The position numbers and the translations under genes are program-made. The notes beneath the pieces were generated by a model. That model worked only from the letters and a program-made list of their open reading frames with translations, was not told the DNA's origin and did no database searches. A stretch of 64,000 nt of DNA, taken from NCBI GenBank assembly GCA_020636535.1, contig JACJXT010000011.1, positions 620,001-684,000 on the forward strand, in the 5' to 3' direction. This DNA is from Chitinophagales bacterium (GTDB lineage Bacteria; Bacteroidota; Bacteroidia; Chitinophagales; JADIYW01). Numbering within the stretch: the first letter of the stretch is position 1; each line of letters begins with the position of its first letter. Of the stretch, positions 27,543 through 36,440 are shown piece after piece.

Positions 27543-27843
27543 CAGTGGAAATTTTAAGGTTATTGATACTATTTGCAGGAATGGTACTTTTATGGAGTAG
27601 ATCCATAATGTCGGAAAGTCGGTAGTAGATTTTATTGCCCACTTGTGAATAGGCAATTACATTTTCGGTACGCCAATAAGCTGCGGTACGCTTGCTTATG
27701 TTCATTACCTGTAAAAACTCCTGATTGTCGTACCAGATTTGGTCGGGTTCAGTTCTTTGCTTTTGTTTTAAAGTCAAAGAAATTTCATCTAAACGCTGTT
27801 TGATGTCTTGAACCTCTTCTTCGGAAAATCTATAAAAGCCCAT
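27520..27843 (-). CDS. Excisionase-like HTH protein (MerR/AlpA type) 1
   Basis: This 107-aa protein has a winged helix-turn-helix in its second half (FLQVMNISKRTAAYWRTENVIAYSQVGNKIYYRLSDIMDLL, ~48-88), the pattern used by excisionases and element regulators. It starts 2 bp after the stop of the similar gene at 27846 and overlaps the primase-like gene by 23 bp. The pair probably controls excision or replication of the island. Confidence 0.85.
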   Translation of the reverse strand: MGFYRFSEEEVQDIKQRLDEISLTLKQKQRTEPDQIWYDNQEFLQVMNISKRTAAYWRTENVIAYSQVGNKIYYRLSDIMDLLHKSTIPANSINNLKISTDDNNNDL

Positions 27844-27845
27844 AA

Positions 27846-28148
27846 TTATTTACGTTTGTTTCTGATTAAATAATTAGCTGCTGCCGTTTCGATGTCCTCT
27901 GAAGTTTCCTGCTTGTTTCGCATTAACCATTCGTCTATTTCTTGTCGGTTGAAATAGAGTTTCTTTCCCTGTGGGCAAAAGTGCGGGATTTGCTTTTGAG
28001 AGGTTAGCTTGTAGAGATGTGATGCACTGATGTCAAGATACTTGCAGGCATCATTAAAATTGAGTACTTCTTTTTGAAGTAGGTTTTGCTCGTCAATTTT
28101 TAGTTCTAATTGACTTAGCTTTTCGAGAATTTGATTTACTTCCATCAT
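27846..28148 (-). CDS. Excisionase-like HTH protein 2
   Basis: This 100-aa protein has a coiled N-terminus followed by an HTH_17-type DNA-binding domain (FNDACKYLDISASHLYKLTSQKQIPHFCPQGKKLYFNRQEIDEWL, ~28-73). It resembles excisionase-family proteins that lie downstream of tyrosine recombinases in Bacteroidota elements. The palindrome at 28208-28229 lies about 60 bp upstream and is a possible operator. Confidence 0.87.
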   Translation of the reverse strand: MMEVNQILEKLSQLELKIDEQNLLQKEVLNFNDACKYLDISASHLYKLTSQKQIPHFCPQGKKLYFNRQEIDEWLMRNKQETSEDIETAAANYLIRNKRK

Positions 28149-28207
28149 TGTATATTTTTATGATTACGGAAGCAAAACAAGGCACTATATGGGTGCTATG
28201 GTAGTTG

Positions 28208-28229
28208 CATAGGGTTGTGCAACCCTATG
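28208..28229. promoter_or_regulatory. Perfect 22-bp palindrome, candidate operator or excision site
   Basis: The arms catagggttg and caaccctatg are exact reverse complements separated by TG. It lies in the 113-bp gap between the 252-aa gene and the excisionase-like genes and is GC-richer than its surroundings. It could also fold as a terminator-like hairpin for the upstream gene, but no T-run follows. Confidence 0.55.
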
Positions 28230-28261
28230 TTATTGTGTTTATTATCAGCTGTTTAGAGTCT

Positions 28262-29020
28262 TTATTTTTCTTTATCTTTTTTTGCTCGATGCCCTAAATG
28301 ATAGAATTTTTCCTGCCAAAAATCTACTGCATTGAAGTCTGGAGATTCAAAAGCGTTTCTCAAAGAGTTGGCACTCACATCTTCTTTTTGTTTGGATGAA
28401 AAACTCTCGGCAATGAAATTGCATATATCTGTTTTGTGTTTAGCTTCAATGATGCCTTCCTCATATAAGGCTCTGAATAAATAGGCTATTTCTTTGACAG
28501 TTAGATTGGTTTTTAGCTTGTTTTTAGGCTCTTGTTGGGCTTGAATAGAGAAGTCGGCAAATGAACCTAAATAGCCTTTTTTGAAGTCTTGTAGGGCTTG
28601 TTCTGTGGCTTCTTGGAATAGGTGGAAATGTTTCTCATACCATTTAAAAACGTGACCGAAATACTTGTTTTCATACTCTGACATTTTAGAGTAATGATCT
28701 GGTTCAGGATTAGGATACCAGTAATCTTTATAATACTGTTCTTTCATAGCTTCAAAGCGTAGCTTTGGGCTATGGGTTTTGAACTGGCTCAATGATACCG
28801 TAAGGTATTTATTGATTTCGTTGTTATTGAGGTGTTGCGTTCTTTTGTAAATGGTCTGAACAAATTCACTCAATAAAGGACCTTCCATAAATCGGTTGAA
28901 ATATTCAGGGTCGAATTTGTACTCTTCCCAAAAGTTGTCAAACTTATGTTTGTACTCAACAGCTTCAATTGAAATTCTCAATTCCAATTCTTCTACTAAA
29001 AATATTTGCGGTGCTTCCAT
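28262..29020 (-). CDS. Hypothetical protein next to the integrase
   Basis: This 252-aa, mostly helical, charged protein has many aromatic residues and no signal peptide or membrane segment. A C-terminal region (about 172-252: LTVKEIAYLFRALYEEGII... SLRNAFESPDFNAVDFWQEKF) resembles the tail often found on proteins encoded beside Bacteroidota tyrosine recombinases. The function is unknown. It starts 2 bp after the integrase stop, so it is co-translated, suggesting a helper role in recombination. Confidence 0.8.
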   Translation of the reverse strand: MEAPQIFLVEELELRISIEAVEYKHKFDNFWEEYKFDPEYFNRFMEGPLLSEFVQTIYKRTQHLNNNEINKYLTVSLSQFKTHSPKLRFEAMKEQYYKDYWYPNPEPDHYSKMSEYENKYFGHVFKWYEKHFHLFQEATEQALQDFKKGYLGSFADFSIQAQQEPKNKLKTNLTVKEIAYLFRALYEEGIIEAKHKTDICNFIAESFSSKQKEDVSANSLRNAFESPDFNAVDFWQEKFYHLGHRAKKDKEK

Positions 29021-29022
29021 AC

Positions 29023-30129
29023 TTATAATTTGATTTTGATTTTGTTGGCAGCTTCCACCTTTTTCTCGTTGATAACCTTTGCGTATATCTCGGTAGTAGA
29101 AAGGTTTTTATGCCCTAATAATTTTGAAACAGTGTAAATGTCTGTGCCTAAACTCAACTGAAGCGTAGCGTAAGTATGACGAGCACAGTGGAATGTGATG
29201 TGCTTATTGATGCCTGCATCAATTAACCAATCCTTTAAGTAGGTTTTGTTCCAGTTGCCATATTTAAGCCCTGTAAAAACCTTTTCTTTTGGCTCTTTCT
29301 GTTCGCCTAATAATTCTCTTGCTTCTTCGGCAATGGGTAAGGTTTCAGCTCCGTTGGTTTTTTGTTGACGAAAACGAATGAAGTAGCCTAAATTATCAGA
29401 GTGCTGAATTTCTGACCATTTTAGTTTCTCAATATCCGACCATCTTAAACCAGTCAAACAAGAAAAAATGAACATACGCTTTAGCGTTTCATTTCGGCAA
29501 TGGGTGTTGGCTAACTTTTGTAATTCTTCAAGGGTTAAAAATTCACGTTCTACATCATCCTGTGGAAATGGTTCTACTTGCTCCGCAGGATTGAATTTGA
29601 TTAGACCTTCTTTTAATGCCTGTTTGAGTGCGGCTCTTAATTTGTTGAAATAGCTGTATTTGGTATTTAATGAAATGCCGTTACCTGTTTTGGTTTTGGC
29701 TTCATAGTCCAGGTAATCTTTAAAGCCTTCAACCCATTCTTTATCTAATCGCTCAAAGGTTACATCTTTAGGATTATAGGCTTTTATCAGAATACGGACT
29801 GCATTCCAATTTCCATAATTACCCAAACTGGCTTTTTTCTTTTCGGTAAGTGCATCAAAAAACTCAAAGAAACTGCCTTTCAATTTCTCTTTATCTCGGA
29901 AACCGTAAATACTGTTTTGAACTTCTAAATGTCTTTTGCTTCGGATGCTCTCTGCCAATTCAAGGATTTTTTTGTTCTCGTCCTTTTGGGCTTTGGTTAA
30001 ACTTCCTTTTTCGGGTTCGGGTGTGAGGTATAAACCTAAATGCTCATACTCTCGCTTACCTTGGTCGTAGTAGTCAAGGTAGAGGGTAATCTTGTTACCC
30101 TTTTTGCGTTGTCTTAATGTTATTTTCAT
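29023..30129 (-). CDS. Tyrosine recombinase (island integrase)
   Basis: This 368-aa phage-type integrase has an N-terminal arm-binding segment (about 1-80), a SAM-like core-binding domain (about 85-185) and a catalytic domain with R229 (TGLRWSD), H314 and R317 (FHCARHTY), H340 (LLGHKN) and Y349 (TEIYAK). The set is complete, so it should be active. Its place next to mnmE, where the attachment core lies, identifies it as the enzyme that inserted the island. It is 6 bp downstream of the zinc-ribbon/HTH gene. Confidence 0.93.
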   Translation of the reverse strand: MKITLRQRKKGNKITLYLDYYDQGKREYEHLGLYLTPEPEKGSLTKAQKDENKKILELAESIRSKRHLEVQNSIYGFRDKEKLKGSFFEFFDALTEKKKASLGNYGNWNAVRILIKAYNPKDVTFERLDKEWVEGFKDYLDYEAKTKTGNGISLNTKYSYFNKLRAALKQALKEGLIKFNPAEQVEPFPQDDVEREFLTLEELQKLANTHCRNETLKRMFIFSCLTGLRWSDIEKLKWSEIQHSDNLGYFIRFRQQKTNGAETLPIAEEARELLGEQKEPKEKVFTGLKYGNWNKTYLKDWLIDAGINKHITFHCARHTYATLQLSLGTDIYTVSKLLGHKNLSTTEIYAKVINEKKVEAANKIKIKL

Positions 30130-30135
30130 TACTCA

Positions 30136-30537
30136 TCAGTTAAAAAGATTATCAATTTCGGAACGTGGTATTATGGTTCTTCTGCCCAGCTTGCCTGCTT
30201 TTATGTCTTCTCTTTGAATCATTCGTTGAATAGTCCATCTGCTTGCACCTAATAAAATGGCAGCTTCTTGAACGCTTAAAAACTCCTTATCTCTAAGATT
30301 GATAAAATTGCCTGTTTGAATTGGCAGACTTTGCAGACTTTGCAAGTTTTCGGAATTTGCAGAAGTAACGGATTTGATTTGCTCCTTTAGAGTAGCCTGT
30401 ACTTTTTCCTCTCGTTTGATTTGCTTGTAGTGTCGGGAATTACAAGTTTTTGAGCAATACCGTGTTGTTGTGGTTTGGGCAACAAATGCCTGACCACAAT
30501 ATTGACAGAATTTCGGAATTTTAATATTACTACTCAT
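30136..30537 (-). CDS. Zinc-ribbon plus excisionase-type HTH protein
   Basis: This 133-aa protein's N-terminus has FCQYCGQAF and RYCSKTC (residues ~11-34), a four-cysteine zinc ribbon. The C-terminus (about 83-130) is an AlpA/excisionase HTH (LSVQEAAILLGASRWTIQRMIQREDIKAGKLGRRTIIPRSEI). It is the first gene of the integrase operon, immediately inside the right end, and probably regulates integration/excision. Two related direct repeats (30538-30560, 30568-30589) overlap its upstream region. Confidence 0.85.
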   Translation of the reverse strand: MSSNIKIPKFCQYCGQAFVAQTTTTRYCSKTCNSRHYKQIKREEKVQATLKEQIKSVTSANSENLQSLQSLPIQTGNFINLRDKEFLSVQEAAILLGASRWTIQRMIQREDIKAGKLGRRTIIPRSEIDNLFN

Positions 30538-30589
30538 TTGGTGCTTATTAGTGCCTGATGTTGCTCGTTGGTGCTGATTGGTGCATCAT
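30538..30589. repeat. Tandem imperfect direct repeats before the integrase operon
   Basis: ttggtgcttattagtgcc (30538-30555) and ttggtgctgattggtgca (30568-30585) share most positions. They lie just upstream of the start codon and are candidate operator sites for the HTH protein. Confidence 0.35.
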
Positions 30590-30615
30590 TTCACCAGTAC
30601 CTTTCAATTTGTGCC

Positions 30616-30698
30616 TTTGGGCAACGAATTTGTTGTTTGAGCAACAACTGGGCAACAAAAATAAGCAATAAAGTGCAATTGGGCAACAAATAAGAGAA
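30616..30698. repeat. Putative recombinase arm-type sites, right end
   Basis: The units are tttgggcaacgaat (30616-30629), ttgagcaacaact (30637-30649), actgggcaacaaaa (30647-30660) and attgggcaacaaataag (30678-30694), the last followed by agaa. The same words occur just inside the left end (7705-7757). Confidence 0.6.
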
Positions 30699-30755
30699 GA
30701 ATATTTGTTTGTAAACCCAATAAAAACAAGTAGTTAGAAGATAAGAGAAAGGCAA

Positions 30756-32192
30756 CTACTTCCCGATACAGAATTTAGAAAATATACTATCTAATAAATC
30801 GTCGGTGCAGATAGCTCCTGTGATTTCTCCAAGATGATTCAATGCATGTCTAATGTCTAATGCTACAAAATCACTACTTATTTGTGCATCTATATTTTGT
30901 AGTGCTTGTTCTAAAGCATTTTTTGCTCCTTGTAAAGCTTCATAATGTCTGCTGTTAGAAATAATTGTAGAAGAAATAGTAATAGATTTGTCTACAACTA
31001 ATTGATATAATGAGATCTTAATTTGTTCAATGCCAAGATTTTGTTTAGCAGAGATATTCGGTAAAAAAGTAAATCCTTGACTTGCAAATTTTTCGTAAAA
31101 AGAATTTAATTCAAGCTGTTCTTGGTTAATATTGGCTTGTATATTATCGTGCAGTTGATGATATTTATCTGATTTATTTGCTACAATAATTACTTTCATT
31201 CCATCTTTATATAAACTGTTGATGTCTTCTTCTACTGTGGTTAAATTTAACTCTGTTTCATCAAAAACATATAATAAAATAGAAGATTGATTTACTTTTT
31301 CCATTGTTTTCTGAATGCCAATAGCTTCAATAGCATCTGTAGCAGCTCTAAGTCCAGCAGTATCCATTAGTCTAAAAGCAATACCATTGATGTTAATTAC
31401 TTCTTCAATAACATCTCTTGTTGTTCCAGCAATGTCAGAAACGATGGCTCTGTCTTCTTGTAATAATACATTAAGTAAAGTAGATTTTCCAGCATTAGGT
31501 CTGCCAGCAATTACGGTATTTACTCCATTTTTAATAGCATTTCCTAATTGAAAACTTTGAGCTAACTGTTCTAGTGCTTTTAAAATATGATAGATGAGAT
31601 TTTTTAATCGATCTTTATCAGCAAATTCAACATCTTCTTCACTAAAATCTAACTCTAATTCAATCAAAGCAGCAAAATCAATTAGCTCTTGTCGTAACTT
31701 CTGAATTTCATTAGATATACCACCACGCATTTGAGCTATTGCCATATCATGACTTGATTCAGATTCTGAAGCAATTAAGTCAGCCACAGCTTCTGCTTGC
31801 GATAAATCAAATCTGCCATTTAAAAAAGCTCTTAAAGTAAATTCACCAGCTTTAGCATACCTTACTTTGTTGCTAGTAAACAAATCAATAATTCTATTTT
31901 GGATATATGGCGAACCATGACACGATATTTCAACTACATTTTCTTTGGTATAAGAATTCGGTGCCTTAAAAATACTAATTAATACTTCATCAATTTCATT
32001 ATTGTTCTGATCTACAATTTTTCCAAAATGAATAGTATGAGATGTTACTTCTAGCAAGTTTTTTCCTCTAAAAAATTGATTAGTAATGGCAATAGCATTA
32101 CTGCCTGATAATCTGATGACTGCAATAGCACCAACACCATTTGGCGTACTCAATGCTATAATTGTATCAGTTTGTGCTTCAATTTGACTCAT
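30756..32192 (-). CDS. mnmE: tRNA modification GTPase MnmE
   Basis: This 478-aa protein works with MnmG to modify U34 of certain tRNAs. The N-terminal folate-binding domain runs to ~120 (DTIIALSTPNGVGAIAVIRLSG). The helical domain is split by a GTPase domain with G1 GRPNAGKS (about 230), G2 GTTRD, G3 DTAG and G4 NKSD. The C-terminal FCIGK holds the conserved cysteine. Length and motifs are normal. Its last codons are the attachment site of the island. It is divergent from the OmpA gene at 32295. Confidence 0.97.
   Translation of the reverse strand: MSQIEAQTDTIIALSTPNGVGAIAVIRLSGSNAIAITNQFFRGKNLLEVTSHTIHFGKIVDQNNNEIDEVLISIFKAPNSYTKENVVEISCHGSPYIQNRIIDLFTSNKVRYAKAGEFTLRAFLNGRFDLSQAEAVADLIASESESSHDMAIAQMRGGISNEIQKLRQELIDFAALIELELDFSEEDVEFADKDRLKNLIYHILKALEQLAQSFQLGNAIKNGVNTVIAGRPNAGKSTLLNVLLQEDRAIVSDIAGTTRDVIEEVININGIAFRLMDTAGLRAATDAIEAIGIQKTMEKVNQSSILLYVFDETELNLTTVEEDINSLYKDGMKVIIVANKSDKYHQLHDNIQANINQEQLELNSFYEKFASQGFTFLPNISAKQNLGIEQIKISLYQLVVDKSITISSTIISNSRHYEALQGAKNALEQALQNIDAQISSDFVALDIRHALNHLGEITGAICTDDLLDSIFSKFCIGK
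30758..30770. other. Right attachment site, inside the mnmE 3' end
   Basis: acttcccgataca overlaps the last codons and stop of mnmE and matches 7655-7667 at 12 of 13 bases. The island-side copy keeps the C-terminal CIGK intact, so mnmE stays functional. Confidence 0.75.
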
Positions 32193-32294
32193 TCCTCAAA
32201 AATAACTAATGAAAAAGTATAAAAAGCATGTTAAAAAATTATTTTTTTGTAGACTTTATACGCGTATTTTCTAAACTAGTGTTATTTTTGTTAT

Positions 32295-33872
32295 ATGAGA
32301 GCATTGAAATATAAACTGTTAGCATTGTTAGTGTTGCTATCTGCTAATGTAGTTTTGGGTAACGAAACTACTCCTAAAGATAAAGAAAAGAAAACTGAAA
32401 ATTCTGGTCAACAATTTTCTACTAGAATTGAAACCAACAGATTCTTAAAAGATTGGTCATTAACACTACACGGAGGTGCAACAACTCCATTTACAGATAT
32501 TAGAAGTTATGACTGGTTCAGACAGTTTAAAGCTCCAAGTGAAGTACAATGGGGTGCTGGTGTTGGTTTAACTAAAATGATGGGTAATGTTTTTGGTATT
32601 AATCTAGATTATACATTAGGTAAATTATTAGGTAGAACAATTACTAGAGGTGGCTTTGCAGAAGATAGAACTTATTGGAAAACACTTGGTTTTGATCAAG
32701 AAGTTTATTTTAAAACAGAATTATTTCATCAAGGGTCTATAAATATGTATATCAATTGGAGTAATCTTATTTTTGGAACCAATAGATGGATAAAATCTAA
32801 CATCAAACAAAAACCATGGAAAGAAAGAAGAGTATCTCTTTATACTAAAATGGGTGTTGGTTTTGTTAGAACAGAATCAAATATCTATAATACAGCAGAT
32901 GACTTACCAATAACTAATAGTAAATATTTAAGAGGTTTTACCAACAAGTTTACAGAAATTATATTTCCAATGGCTTTAGGACTTAAATTTAAAGTTTCTA
33001 AGTCTTTTGATATAGGTTTAGAAGGACAATTTATATTTACCAATTCAGATAAGTTAGATGCATTTAACTTTTCTAGTGCAGGTGGCGTTCAATCTTTAGC
33101 TAAAATGAATAGAGATGCCTATGCTTACATGAATTTAAATGTTACCTATAAATTTGGTAGAATTGGTGCTCAAAAAGAACATATAGAATGGGTAAATCCA
33201 TTAGAAGCTTATATGAGTGTGGTAGATGAAAAACTTAAAAATCAATATAAAGTTAAAGATGCAGATGGCGACGGTGTTATTGATGAACTAGATGAAGAAC
33301 CAGACACAGAAGAAGGTGCTATTGTTGATACACATGGTGTTACTTTAGATAGCGATAAAGATGGTTATCCAGATCATAAAGATCCAGAACCATTCTCAAC
33401 ACCATTATTGCCAATAGAAAAAGGAATTAATGTAAGACCTGACGGGTTAACACCAGAACAAATTCAAGAGGTGAAAAATATAGTTCAGAATTATATTAAT
33501 GGACCAAATAACACTTCTGTAACTGTTGATGGCTGGAGTTTATCTATGATTTTCTTCGACTTAGATAAATACAATATCAGAACATCAGAAATTCCAGAGT
33601 TATATAAAGTAGCATCTGTAATGAAAAAATTCCCTGATTTAAAAATTAATGTAAAAGGATATACTGATGTTAGAAATACAGATGAATATAATATGACACT
33701 CTCTGAAAATAGAGTAAAATCTGCAATTGATTATCTAGTTAAAACTTTTAATATTGATAGAAACAGATTTGTTCCAGGTTATTATGGAGAAAAAGATAAC
33801 TTGTTTGAAAATGCATCTACAGAGCCACAACATCAATTAAATCGTAGAGTTGAGTTTTATCCAGCCAACTAA
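32295..33872 (+). CDS. OmpA-family outer-membrane protein with TSP3 calcium repeats
   Basis: This 525-aa protein has a signal peptide (MRALKYKLLALLVLLSANVVLG), a beta-barrel-like part (about 50-290) and two calcium-binding TSP3-type repeats (DADGDGVIDELDEEPD at about 320, DSDKDGYPDHKDPEP at about 350). The C-terminal OmpA peptidoglycan-binding domain (about 410-525) has VKGYTDVRNTDEYN and NRRVEF. It anchors the outer membrane to the cell wall. A terminator follows at 33902. It is divergent from mnmE. Confidence 0.92.
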   Translation: MRALKYKLLALLVLLSANVVLGNETTPKDKEKKTENSGQQFSTRIETNRFLKDWSLTLHGGATTPFTDIRSYDWFRQFKAPSEVQWGAGVGLTKMMGNVFGINLDYTLGKLLGRTITRGGFAEDRTYWKTLGFDQEVYFKTELFHQGSINMYINWSNLIFGTNRWIKSNIKQKPWKERRVSLYTKMGVGFVRTESNIYNTADDLPITNSKYLRGFTNKFTEIIFPMALGLKFKVSKSFDIGLEGQFIFTNSDKLDAFNFSSAGGVQSLAKMNRDAYAYMNLNVTYKFGRIGAQKEHIEWVNPLEAYMSVVDEKLKNQYKVKDADGDGVIDELDEEPDTEEGAIVDTHGVTLDSDKDGYPDHKDPEPFSTPLLPIEKGINVRPDGLTPEQIQEVKNIVQNYINGPNNTSVTVDGWSLSMIFFDLDKYNIRTSEIPELYKVASVMKKFPDLKINVKGYTDVRNTDEYNMTLSENRVKSAIDYLVKTFNIDRNRFVPGYYGEKDNLFENASTEPQHQLNRRVEFYPAN

Positions 33873-33901
33873 AACTTAAAAAAATTATAAAAAATATTAA
33901 C

Positions 33902-33934
33902 AAAAAGGCAGTACATTCAGTATTGCCTTTTTTT
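33902..33934 (+). terminator. Rho-independent terminator after the OmpA-family gene
   Basis: The stem aaaaaggca-gtac / gta-t-tgcctttttt lies 30 bases after the stop codon and is followed by a T-run. It separates this gene from the export/PKS operon. Confidence 0.75.
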
Positions 33935-33987
33935 ATGCTCAGATTAAAATGTATTTCCTTAAATTTACAAGCTAAATTTTTCATTTT

Positions 33988-36438
33988 ATGAAATATGCTA
34001 AATATATACTCATTGTATTTCTTTTTTGTATCACCTATTTTGCATCTGCTCAAAACATTAATAGTCTTTTAAATAGTATAAGTGGAGGAAATTCATCTTA
34101 TAATAGTCTTTTAAAAAGTATATCAAACTCTACAGCATCAAAAAGTACACCTTCTGCATCTCAATTGCAAATGCTTGGCTTAGATCAAACTACCATAAAC
34201 CAAATGTTATCTAAACAAGCAGTAACTAGTGCTAATCAAAAGAATACTGACGATTTATCTATGTTGCAAGATAATGAGCTTATAATGTATCTAACAGAAA
34301 TGTCTGCAAAGCAAGCAGCAATGCAAGGTAGATTAGACAGTATTCAAGCAGAAAGAAAAGAAGATAAAGAAAAGGACTTATCTGACCAAATTTTTGGACA
34401 TAATTTTTTTAATTCAAATAACTTAGATCTATTTGCAATTTCTACAGATGGAAAAGCACCAGACTCTTATATTATAGATGAAGGCGATGAAATTAATTTA
34501 GCAGTTTGGGGCTATGCAGATTATAATAATTCCTTTAAAGTATCTAAAGATGGCTATATTCAAATTCCAGAATTTGGTCGCTTGTATGTAAAAGGACTTA
34601 CATTTGGAGCAGTAAAAGCTCAAATTGGTAAGCGATTAAGTACATTTATCAATCCAAAAAATACCAAATATGAAATATCACTTAACTATGCTAGAACTAT
34701 AGATGTAAATATTGTGGGTGAAGTGTTTAAGCCAGGAACTTACCAAATTCCAGCTATCAATTCTGTTTATAATGCCATCAATGCATCAAATGGAATTACT
34801 AAAATTGGTACTGTAAGAAATATTCAAGTAAGAAGAAATGGAAAAACAGTAGAAACATTCGATTTGTATAAATTTTTGCTAGAACCAAATGTTAAAAGTA
34901 CTTTCTTCTTACAAACAGGCGATTTTATCTTTGTGCCTACTGCAGACAAAATTGTAAAAGTAGCTGGTGCTATTAAAAGACCAGCACTATATGAATTATT
35001 GCCAAACGAACAATTAACCGATTTAATTCGTTATGCTGGTGGATTAAGTGCAGATGCCTACTTAAAAACCATTCAAGTTACTAGATTTACAGACGATAAA
35101 AAAGAAATTATTAATATTTCTCTAGATTCTCTGATTCGCAATAAACAAGACTTTAATTTAAAAGATGGCGATGAAATAAAAATTATTAGCGTAGAAGACA
35201 ATGTAGAAAATAAAGTTTCCATTGCTGGTAGTGTACGATTTCCAAATACTTACGAATTAAACGAAGGCGATAGAATTTCCGATATATTAATTATGGCTGG
35301 AGGAATAAAACCATCTGCTTATTTAGATAGAGCGTACATTAGAAGAAAACTACCTAATCAAAAAGAAGTATTGTTAAAATTTAACTTAAAAGATATTATT
35401 CTAGATCCTAGTTCTCCAGAAAATATATTACTAATGAAAAATGATGCTATTAGAATTTTTTCTTATGAGAATTTTACAGAAAAATTTAAAGTATCTATAG
35501 ATGGTTCCGTACTAAATCCAACAATTATAGACTATGCAGAAGGTTTAACACTCAACGATTTAATTTTTTATGCAGGTGGATTAAAAGCAGAAGCAGCCAA
35601 TTCAAAAATAGAAATAGCAAGAGTATTTGATTTTGATCCAGCTGTAGATTCCAATGCTAATCCAGTAAGAATTTTTGTAGAACAATTTGAAATAGGTGAA
35701 AATTTAGAGCTAGATGCAGCTTCTAAAGCTTTTCCTTTAATGCCAATGGATAAAATATTTGTTAGGAAAGAGTATGTTTTTTCAGATCAATTGAATGTTA
35801 CTATCAATGGTGAAGTAAAATATGCAGGGATTTATCCTTTATTAGATAAAAATGAAAAAGTATTAGATTTAATAGAAAGAGCTGGTGGGCTTACGCCTTA
35901 TGCATTTATTAAAGGAGCTAATTTAGTAAGACAAGAAGATAATCAATTGAAAACAGTTTTTGAATTAAAAGATGCTTTCAAAGACCCAAAATCTATTGCT
36001 AATTTAATTCTTAAAGATGGCGATGTTATTACTATACCAACAGTTAATCAAATGGTAAGTATTAAAGGGGCAATTCGTTATCCAAACTTAGATAGCAATC
36101 AAACCATTAGCGGAAAGTTTGTTCCAGGAAAAAGCATCAGATGGTATATTAAAAACTATGCAGGTGGTTTCAAAAAAAGAGCCAATAAAAAACATGCTTT
36201 AGTACAATACGAAAATGGTAAAGTAGATATTACACATACCTTCTTAGGAATTAAAAATTATCCAACTATAGATAACGAAGGAGCAACTATTATGGTAGAA
36301 ATGAAACCAGAAAAAAGAACTAAAGCACCAGTTACACCAAGAGAACCTGTTAGCTTAAATATATTACTTCCAAGTGTTATTGCAAGTGTAACATCAGCAT
36401 TAACAACAGGGCTACTTATATTATTTATTAAACCTTAG
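33988..36438 (+). CDS. SLBB-domain polysaccharide export protein (Wza-like)
   Basis: This 816-aa protein has a signal peptide (MKYAKYILIVFLFCITYFASAQ). After a Ser/Gln-rich linker comes a Poly_export domain (DSYIIDEGDEINLAVWGYAD, about 152-235), then about six SLBB repeats (for example VNIVGEVFKPGTYQIP, VKVAGAIKRPALYEL, VSIAGSVRFPNTYEL, VTINGEVKYAGIYPL). A single C-terminal transmembrane helix (about 793-813) ends it. Multi-SLBB proteins form the outer-membrane channel for capsule or exopolysaccharide export. It is 2 bp before the Wzz-like gene, so they form a pair. Confidence 0.9.
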   Translation: MKYAKYILIVFLFCITYFASAQNINSLLNSISGGNSSYNSLLKSISNSTASKSTPSASQLQMLGLDQTTINQMLSKQAVTSANQKNTDDLSMLQDNELIMYLTEMSAKQAAMQGRLDSIQAERKEDKEKDLSDQIFGHNFFNSNNLDLFAISTDGKAPDSYIIDEGDEINLAVWGYADYNNSFKVSKDGYIQIPEFGRLYVKGLTFGAVKAQIGKRLSTFINPKNTKYEISLNYARTIDVNIVGEVFKPGTYQIPAINSVYNAINASNGITKIGTVRNIQVRRNGKTVETFDLYKFLLEPNVKSTFFLQTGDFIFVPTADKIVKVAGAIKRPALYELLPNEQLTDLIRYAGGLSADAYLKTIQVTRFTDDKKEIINISLDSLIRNKQDFNLKDGDEIKIISVEDNVENKVSIAGSVRFPNTYELNEGDRISDILIMAGGIKPSAYLDRAYIRRKLPNQKEVLLKFNLKDIILDPSSPENILLMKNDAIRIFSYENFTEKFKVSIDGSVLNPTIIDYAEGLTLNDLIFYAGGLKAEAANSKIEIARVFDFDPAVDSNANPVRIFVEQFEIGENLELDAASKAFPLMPMDKIFVRKEYVFSDQLNVTINGEVKYAGIYPLLDKNEKVLDLIERAGGLTPYAFIKGANLVRQEDNQLKTVFELKDAFKDPKSIANLILKDGDVITIPTVNQMVSIKGAIRYPNLDSNQTISGKFVPGKSIRWYIKNYAGGFKKRANKKHALVQYENGKVDITHTFLGIKNYPTIDNEGATIMVEMKPEKRTKAPVTPREPVSLNILLPSVIASVTSALTTGLLILFIKP

Positions 36439-36440
36439 CT

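Larger units (their letters stand above)
7655..30770. mobile_element. Integrated genomic island at the 3' end of mnmE (~23 kb)
   Basis: Right end: the island runs up to the last codons of mnmE at 30758-30770 (acttcccgataca). Left end: 7655-7667 (actttccgataca) repeats this with one mismatch and, read on the minus strand, encodes F-C-I-G-K-stop, the universal MnmE C-terminus. The tyrosine recombinase gene sits at the mnmE-proximal end. Both ends carry GGGCAACAAAT-type repeats. Contents are accessory: nuclease, defence genes, primase-like protein and HTH proteins. Integration at the 3' end of mnmE/trmE is known for other islands (SGI1). No conjugation genes are visible, so it looks mobilisable or defective rather than a full ICE. 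Confidence 0.82.

Noticed and set aside
32283..32290. TANNTTTG-type promoter box before the OmpA gene (tatttttg)
   Set aside because: It would place the transcription start inside the coding sequence, so it is probably chance in an AT-rich region.
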